A DNA stretch of 64,000 nt. Origin: Dipteronia dyeriana. Taxonomy: Eukaryota > Streptophyta > Magnoliopsida > Sapindales > Sapindaceae. The stretch lies in NCBI GenBank assembly GCA_032871835.1, contig CM065296.1, positions 115,206,146 through 115,270,145 on the forward strand, given 5' to 3'. The notes below the pieces were generated by a model. The model saw only the letters and a program-made list of their open reading frames with translations. It was not told where the DNA came from and ran no database searches. The position numbers were made by a program, and so were the translations under genes. Positions 57,133 through 64,000 of this stretch are shown here, one piece after another. How positions within the stretch are numbered: the stretch's first letter is position 1; each line of letters opens with the position of its first letter.

Positions 57133-58265
57133 TGATTAACACTGAAAATTGTATGTTTGCTAAGGGATAATATCATCATTTTACACTTCCAATATGATTA
57201 ATTCCCCAATTCAGACATAATTTCGTTCGTTCGCTTAAATAAATGTGTTGTGTAGTAATCAATGTATTTTTCTTTATATTTCTAAGTTAATTCGATCAAT
57301 TCAGAATCATAGAGAAGTCAGATGGCAAAACAAACATCGTTTTCAAGTTTGGAACGTCAAAAAACCTTAAGAATACCATGAAGGGCATTTTCGTAATTTT
57401 TACTATTCACTGTTCACAGTTGACTTTCACTGTCCACATGTGACTTTCACTGTTCACTCACGATGTGTTACTGTTCACTCATGGATGGGTTACTGTTCAC
57501 TGTCACTGTTCACTGATGACGTCGCGAAATCTGAACGCTTCATTCTAAATTCATCCGATGGTCAATTCTCATCCGTATTTTGTATAAATAAGGGGCTCTC
57601 CCCCCTAATTTTCAGGTTCTGAATCCAAATCCGATATTAGATTTGTGAAATTCTCTCTCTTTTGTTCTCAAATTCTCAGTTTAAATAAAATAGCTATTTT
57701 CTAGTTAAATTATGTTTGGCTAATTTTATATAGTTAGGGCCAAAGGTGATACTGTTGGTATGGAAAATATGATCCAGTTATGGTAAGTTTATTATTTTTA
57801 TGCTTTCTCCCCTCTGATATTTGTGGAGTTTTTGACTCACTGTAGATAGACAGATATTGTCTAGCACAGTGAGTACTTTTACCTATATCTATCAGAGTGT
57901 GGTTTATCCCCTCTAATCTTTGTAGAGTTTTTGACTCACTGTAGATAGACAGATATTTTCTAGCACAGTGAGTACTTTTACCCACATCTATTAGAGAGTG
58001 GTCAGTGGAGTGGAATACCATCTAATTAATCTGGACTAAATATTTATAATTGGATCATATTCAAATTACCAACAGTGGATTCCTTAGCCCCAGTTTTAAT
58101 TTTAATTGATTTACACTTTATAACAAGCTTAGTAATTAATCTAGATAATTAATTCTACAAGGACAAGTGAACAACCTCCCTGTGGTTCGACCCGGTCTTA
58201 CCGGTTAATTTATTACTTTGACACTCTTATACTTGAGAGTAGGAACACTTCTTTAAGACTTGCCA
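57133..58265 (+). repeat. 3' LTR of Athila-like element
   Basis: Same ends as 50620-51778. It lacks most of the C run seen at 51106-51118 and has two of the duplicated hairpins. The two LTRs differ at many positions (roughly 5% by eye), so this insertion is older than the minus-strand gypsy at 1-6884. Confidence 0.9.
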
Positions 58266-58671
58266 AAGGGATCTAAAGGAATATCAGTGGATCAAGTTAG
58301 AGATCCGTGAATGATATTTAGAGGAGGACCTATAGCAAGGGAATATTGGGGGTTTCTTGGTGAGGATTTTGTGAGTGTTGTTGGTGAGCTTGGGAACTTG
58401 GTAAGACTCTATGGTTTGGGGTTGGGGTGTAAAAGATAATCCTGGTATATATGGTTGTAACAATTTATCATATAGTGGAATTTTCTCTGTCGTCATAACG
58501 GCCCGTGGTTTTTTTATTTGATTTAGGGTTTTCCATATATATCTTATGTTGTATGATTGTTCATATTAGCTCTCATCTTATTTTTCTACTATATATATAT
58601 ATTAATTGTTATGAGTCATAAACGAATAATAGGCATGTTGTTTCCGCGTTCATCGATTTTAATCCCCAACA

Positions 58672-59562
58672 TTGAATTATTGCTTGAACCAATCATGGGT
58701 AAGAATTCATTATCTAGTGTATTACATTTTTTATATAAATAATTTCTGCTCACAATTGATAATTTTTTTGTTCATATCTAGATGGTAAACTATCTTGACA
58801 TGTTCAACTTATGTACTTACATAGAATTGATCTCTTTTTAACCGTTGATTATGAGACTTTTAGCCAGATTTTTGGAATTATGAATCTCCAACTACTTGCT
58901 TACACACATATTACTTGTAGTCGGTGGTCCAAAATAATTGTGTGTCAATATTAAAATTTAGTATTGAGTGTATAAACCTTCCTCTAATACAGTATCAAAT
59001 ACCATACCAAATTTGGAATATACTAAACTTTGTGCCAAATTTAACATACAGTATAGCATATACTAAATTTGGTATAACAATAAATGATCTTTTTTAAATT
59101 ACAAAAATGTCATTATTTATATATTTTAAAATTTTAAATTTTTTTAAATTTAATTCACATTAATGTTATTTCAATCTAATTTATTTTATCAGCAATAATT
59201 TTTAGGAAATCCAATGTCATCCATTAATACATTAATTATATTAATTAACTTTTATAAGTTTAATGAAAAAATATAATATTTTAATTTAACTTTTAACATT
59301 ATATATCGGAGCACGATATTAATTTATTGTACCAAATATAATATTTTACTCTTTTTTATTCCAAATTTGATACGGTAAATAATATTAGTATTGGAGATTG
59401 TCTAATATGTCAACTGAAATCAATTCTGAAGGAAAATTTTTAGAAGTTGAAGATTAAAGGAAACTGAAGTCAATAAATACCCATCACGTTCCTAGACAAA
59501 TACTTACTAAAAGCCTCTTCGACTTGAACACCTCTCTCTCTCTCTATATATATAGACAAATG
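58672..59562. other. Copy B of the PLP1 upstream region
   Basis: Aligns with 9884-10770: TGCTTGAACCAATCATGGG, a left-truncated Tourist-like MITE (58936-59402) and the PLP1 promoter block (AATAAATACCCATCACGTTCC, about 59473). No coding sequence follows it apart from the remnant below. Confidence 0.8.
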
Positions 59563-59643
59563 TTGCACCAGACATTGACAAATGTTGTGATCCCAACTTT
59601 TGACATTAATAAACTCCAACCAGTCATCTTCTCCTCTTACGAT
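59563..59643 (+). pseudogene. PLP1 copy B remnant: part of exon 3
   Basis: This matches the last ~80 bases of PLP1 exon 3 (reading [24 protein letters not shown] in the functional frame) and keeps the GT donor and ~40 bases of intron 3. Exons 1, 2, the first part of exon 3 and exons 4-7 are missing. Two deletions of about 0.7 and 1.1 kb relative to PLP1 explain this. The left junction has a duplicated GACAAATGTTG. Confidence 0.9.
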
Positions 59644-59685
59644 GTATACAGTTATTCATCTATGTATACATATAATCTATCTTTT

Positions 59686-60526
59686 TTATTATTATTATTT
59701 AATTTTCATTTCAAATAAATTCAAGGCATATATAGAAGGGCAGCTAATTCCTCGTCTTGATGTAACTAATTATATGTTCTTCATTCATTGGAAAGGAAGT
59801 GCGAATTTGATGCTAAGCTCTACAATCTAGGCATCTAGCATCCAACATTATCGATGTAATTCATTCAAGTTTTATACAAATTGTGGCGTGTATCATTTTG
59901 ATTAATTTCAAAAATAAAATACTAAATTAACATTTTGTATTTGTTTTTAATCTTTTAAGTAATTAATTTATTTTAAAGTATTACAATTTACATAAATTTA
60001 GGATTTTTTGGGAAATGAAGGATTTGAACATACAACCTCGTGATATAGGTGTGAGAGACGTTATCACTCTCAAGTAATTGATTAGAATTTAGAATTTCAA
60101 TAAGAATGATGAGATTTGAACTCACAATCTCAATATGTTGATACAATATATTATTATGTGAAAAAATATTGAATTGTCTCAGAACGATCGCTTGAAATAG
60201 AAAGGATATTAAATGTTCTGATAAAATCTAATTATATATATATATATATGCAGTCTTCGGCAAAGAAATGAATGACATGACATACAACTTAACTTTGTAT
60301 AAAATTCAATGATGTGTTTATGTATGTAAATTATCAAGTACGTGCAGGATTCTGTATAAATTTTTCAAGTGGTTTCATTGATTTCAGTTTGTTGGAATCA
60401 GTGAAAATAAAATTACACTAATTCTAACCGGTTGTAATCAATGAAACTGTATGAAAATTTTGTACAAATCAAAATCTCATATTAGAAGTTTTATTTTATA
60501 TATTTATATATATATAGGAAAAGCCA
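59686..60526. other. Copy B of the PLP1 3' region
   Basis: Aligns with 12717-13552 at about 95% by eye. No gene. Confidence 0.8.
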
Positions 60527-60683
60527 GTCAGTATCCAGCTATACTGACCCTCCAATGGAGTGTTGCCATGTGGTAAAAATTCTTTAATTTTTTACAATTT
60601 TCTCTTTGCTTTGGATTACGTGGCAACGAATCATTGGTTGGTCAGTATAGCTGGATACTGACCAGTTAATACCCAAGCAATGT

Positions 60684-60685
<2 letters not shown>
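60527..60685. mobile_element. Small MITE in TA repeat, copy B
   Basis: Homologous to 13553-13723 with scattered differences, flanked by TA runs of different length. Confidence 0.6.
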
Positions 60686-60718
<33 letters not shown>

Positions 60719-60720
<2 letters not shown>

Positions 60721-61101
60721 TGATACTCTCATGAGAGATCTTTTATTTTAATTTCGGTAAGGATCATGATGAAAACACATCGATTTTAATGAATTTTAAT
60801 CTGAATTTTTTTATGGATAATAAGTTCAATGAAATCTACAAATGAACAAAATTTGGGAATTTTTCGAGTACTAGAACTATTTATCTTATTTAAAAAAAAC
60901 GAAGGCATCAAAAAATATACGAAATATAGAAAAATTCAAGAAAAATAGTTATGTTTTTCGAAAAAATCTCAAATTTTGTTCATATGATTTCAATGAACTT
61001 ATTATCCACACATAAAAATTAGATCAAAATTAATTAAAATCGATATATTTTTATCAAGGTCCTTACATAAATTAAAATGAAAGATCACTCACGAGAGAAT
61101 C
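60719..61101. mobile_element. Foldback MITE, copy B
   Basis: Homologous to 13767-14151 with both inverted arms kept. Confidence 0.75.
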
Positions 61102-61449
61102 TATATATATATATATATATATGAATTAATTCCTGTAATTAATAGGAAAATAAACAATTTTCCTCTTAATTTTAAAGATTTATTTTGTACATCAAACTAT
61201 TTATTAATGAGAATTTCAAATGGAAATATTAATCATGATATCAAGATATACAAACATTTACCGGTTCATTGTGCATGCTATATATATATACACACACGTG
61301 TGTGTGTCTGTGAGAGAGAGAGAGCTTGACATCATATATTCATGGTTTTATAACCAGAAATGCATCAGCGATGAGTTATATATGGAATCAATTTATTATG
61401 TTCTCGTTTTCATATAATTTGACAAAAATTAATAATAATAATAATAATA

Positions 61450-61491
<42 letters not shown>

Positions 61492-61646
61492 GGTTGCTAG
61501 ATACATTGAGATAAAAAGTTCAACTAGCTAGTCATGCGCGTTGAAATTAATCACTAACTTTTATAAAATGGTCCTCAAACTATAATTAATTAAAACTAAT
61601 TTAAAATGTGTAGTCGTGTAGACATACAGAGTAATCAATATATATC

Positions 61647-63694
61647 AGGGTGAAATTCATTTGAATCCCTCAAATTTGACCTATTACACAAATTGATCCC
61701 TCGATTTTAAAGATTATCTTTATAGGTCCCTCTAGTGATCTAGTTGCCAAAAATCTGTATTTTGATCCCTGTTGTCCAATTTTGTTAGGGTTTCGTCATA
61801 TCATTAAGGGTAAAATGTTACAAGTAAGGTTAAAATTAATAATTTTAATTAAAACAATTAAAATATTGATTTAAGAAAATAATGTTTAAAAAAATAAACA
61901 TTCAACAAATAATTTATTTCCCTATCTCTATCTCCTAGAAACTCTACACCACCTTCATCAACAATCAACATTCAACAAATTCAAGAAACTCAAACCCAGA
62001 TAGAAAAAAAACATTCAAATCAAACCCTAAACCCAATCCACACCAAAACCAAATCAAACACATTATTTCTTCACACTCATCTATTCTTCTTCTTCATCTG
62101 CTACAACACCATCAGACACCACCAAACTCATCTCTCTCTCTTCCTCTCTCTCTCTCTCTCTCTCGATCCACCGCCACCACTACCACCAAACCCAGATCTC
62201 ATCTCTCGGTTGTCGTTGAAGCCAAACACCCTCAGCCACCACCCACCACGAAACCCACCTAAGGACCTCTTTCCACCACCAAAACCTCTCCCACCACCAC
62301 GAATCCTGGGTTTCGTGGCGACCAGCGGGAGATTGAGAGATAGATTGGAAGGAGATCGAGAAAGAAGGGAGATGGATTTATGAGAGATGGAGAAAGAAGA
62401 GAGAGATTGATGTAATGGAAGCTCTGTCGAGAAAAACCTATAAGAAACAAATTGAAACAACCTACTAAAGTTACACTGATTCGTTCACAATACTAGAATT
62501 TTAGGCTTCAAATTCGTTGATTCACAAAGAATATCGAAATTTAGGAGACAATAGGGAAACTCTATTTTTTATTAATCAAAAATTGCATAACCTTTCGGTT
62601 TACATGATTATTTATAGCAAACAAATTCCAACCCTAATCGTATTCCTTACAAAACAAGAAAAACGATGCCTAATACGAAAAATTATAAAAAAAGGCAAAA
62701 TTGAGATTAACATGGAAACTAATTCTAAAAAGAATCCTAAGTAAAGTTATTGTAAAAAATGAAACTTTCCTAAAACAGCAAAAACGATAAATTCGGACCC
62801 TGAACGATGGAATTTGCCCAAAAAGGAGCATGCCTCACGACTAAAGGTGGTGATTTTGAAAGAACTTGACATTCACTTCAACTTATGAAAGTTTCACACC
62901 GTTCCAACTCCGTCGCCCGGAATAGTAAGACTGATTTGGACTTTTTTCTTGCCCTTTTTCCTATCCCACCACTCCAAATAATCCAACGCCTTATCTTCAA
63001 CCGTTGCTGCATTAGAGATGGATTTGAGAGATATCAGATGGAGATAAAGATGAAGAATATATAGGTGCGGTGTGATGCGTTTTTTGAACTAGCAAATGAT
63101 GAAGAATAAGAGATTTGTGTGATGGTGATTAGGACTGCATTTGTGTTTGGATTTAGTTTGGGTGGTTGGATTTGAAGGTTTCGATAAGAAGAAGAAGAAG
63201 AGGTTTGGGTTTTTGGATCAAGGTTTTTTTTTTCATTTCATTTCATTTCATTTCATTTCTTGATGTTGATGAAGACCACAAAACGAAAGAGAGATTCAGT
63301 GGTAGTGAAGAAAGGGGTTCGATCTGGATTTGGGTTTCTGGGTTGTTGATGGTGATGGTTGAAGAAAGTTCAGATGATAATTATAGGCAGATGATGAAGA
63401 TCATGATGGTCGATGTGGTGTAATGGTGGTGGGAACCCAGAATCGGTTGAAGTTTATGACTTCTGATGTTGGTTCGAATTTAATTTTTAATTTTTTAATT
63501 TGGAGATTTTTTTTTATATTTTTGTTTGTTTTATTTTTTAATCAGATACAGCAAGGTCATTTGACCATCTGATCTATCAGTCAACACTTTTTCAACGAAA
63601 ATTTTAATAGAAAGGTTAAACGAAATAACACTGAAAACTGAATGATCAATTTATATAATATGTCAAACTACAGGGATTAAAATAAATTTCATCA
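61647..63694. mobile_element. Putative Mutator-like TIR element, copy B
   Basis: Homologous to 14696-16820 with the same terminal inverted repeats (AGGGTGAAATTCATTTGAATCCCTC and inverted GATGAAATTTATTTTAATCCC). A minus-strand frame of 110 codons (62128-62460) is mainly Gly/Arg/Ser low complexity from the CCACCA and CT repeats and is not believed to be a gene. An ATTTC pentamer run at 63234-63258 is specific to this copy. Confidence 0.5.
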
Positions 63695-64000
63695 TATATA
63701 TTATAGTGGTTTAGTATTTTATTAAAAAGCAGTTAGTAGTTAGTAGTCGTAATCTAAATTGACGAGTAGATATTATGGTCTATCGAGAAGGGGGTCTGGT
63801 GTGTCTTCGTTGCTTGGGGGGACCGGAGATGTTTGCCTCTGTGGTTTGTGGAACCCCGGCTGGTTGTCTTTGCTGCTATATTTGGCCTTTATTGGCTGTT
63901 TAATAATATTATGCTCTTCAAAAAAAGAAGACTTGTCAAAATTGTAATATATTTATAAACAAAAAAAAAAGACTTGAGTTGTCAAAATCAAATGCATCAA
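63695..64000. other. Copy B continues to right edge
   Basis: Aligns with 16821-17070. It retains about 60 bp near 63827-63890 (TTTGCCTCTGTGG...) that copy A lacks at about 16952. The duplication probably continues past the window. Confidence 0.7.

Larger units (their letters stand above)
50620..58265 (+). mobile_element. Athila-like Ty3/gypsy element lacking RT and RNase H
   Basis: LTRs 50620-51778 (1159 bp) and 57133-58265 (1133 bp), start TGATTAACACTG. Primer-binding site TGACGCCGCTGCCGGGGA (51785-51802) is close to the TGGCGCCGTTGCCGGGGA type used by Athila/Tat elements. Polypurine tract GGTTGGGGGG lies before the right LTR. Flanks GAGGG (50615-50619) and AAGGG (58266-58270), one mismatch. 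Order is gag, protease, integrase; no RT or RNase H lies between protease and integrase. In copy A the homologous site reads GGGAGGGATCTAAGG without insertion. Confidence 0.92.
50055..58671. repeat. Copia-type solo LTR, copy B, split by Athila-like element
   Basis: Left end TGTTAGG at 50055 and right end CCCAACA at 58671 are near-inverse termini. Flanks CTGAA (50050-50054) and TTGAA (58672-58676) form a 5-bp duplication with one mismatch. Excluding the nested element, it is about 966 bp with a TATAAATAG box near 50509. No gag, primer site or second LTR is attached, so it is a solo LTR. The same LTR lies at 6885-9883 in copy A. Confidence 0.75.

Noticed and set aside
62128..62460. 110-codon minus-strand frame with Gly/Arg-rich C-terminus
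   Set aside because: It is formed by CCACCA and CT repeats inside the TIR element, the counterpart in copy A is not open, and no domain is recognisable.
1..64000. CRISPR array, bacterial-type defence system or organellar insertion
   Set aside because: No regularly spaced direct repeats with unique spacers and no such genes were seen; repeats found are LTRs, MITEs, minisatellites and microsatellites.

Overview
This is AT-rich plant nuclear DNA, almost certainly from a eudicot. The evidence is three patatin-like phospholipase (PLP) loci with short GT-AG introns, plus Ty3/gypsy, Ty1/copia, CACTA, hAT, Mutator-like and PIF/Harbinger elements of plant type. The species cannot be named from sequence alone. 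No rRNA, tRNA, organellar or bacterial genes were recognised. Only two genes look able to make a cellular protein.

Layout. 1-6884: minus-strand Ty3/gypsy element, cut by the left edge, with decayed pol but an open gag. 6885-9883: remains of a copia-type LTR interrupted by a 1.6 kb CACTA element. 10151-10615: Tourist-like MITE. 10826-12704: PLP1 (+), seven exons, open over 425 codons, but with Asn in place of the catalytic Ser. 12.7-17.1 kb: foldback MITEs and a 2.1 kb terminal-inverted-repeat element. 19104-20801: Mutator-like element with a hAT element nested in it. 21637-23961: PLP2 (-), seven exons, 414 aa, all catalytic motifs intact. 24730-25972: TRIM-like LTR element with a duplicated U3. 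28220-28776: hAT element. 30075-30511: Tourist-like MITE. 30868-36003: defective minus-strand copia element abutting exon 2 of PLP3. 36004-36574: truncated PLP3 pseudogene (-). 38575-48158: copia gag/protease fragment split by a complete but decayed gypsy element (39329-47338). 48501-49908: insertion flanked by a 9-bp duplication. 50055-58671: copia-type solo LTR split by an Athila-like element lacking reverse transcriptase and RNase H (50620-58265). 58672-64000: second copy of the PLP1 surroundings in which the gene is reduced to an 81-bp exon fragment.

The window is a local PLP cluster grown by segmental duplication. Copy A (6885 to about 17070) and copy B (50055 to the right edge, with homology to A visible from about 50437) align through the solo LTR, the PLP1 5' region, its 3' UTR, two MITEs and the 2.1 kb element. 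They differ by clean, datable events: the CACTA and a gypsy element inserted only in A; the Athila-like element, and two deletions that removed the PLP1 gene, only in B. Patatin-like proteins are lipid acyl hydrolases using a Ser-Asp dyad. PLP2 keeps the dyad, PLP1 has lost the Ser, PLP3 is disrupted and copy B is nearly erased, so of the four loci one looks catalytically competent.

I found no defence island, CRISPR array or evident new multi-gene system. The most unusual signals are the open PLP1 gene with a lost nucleophile, a dense array of TGACGTGG and GAATATTC motifs in the leader of the copia element, and the RT-less Athila-like element.
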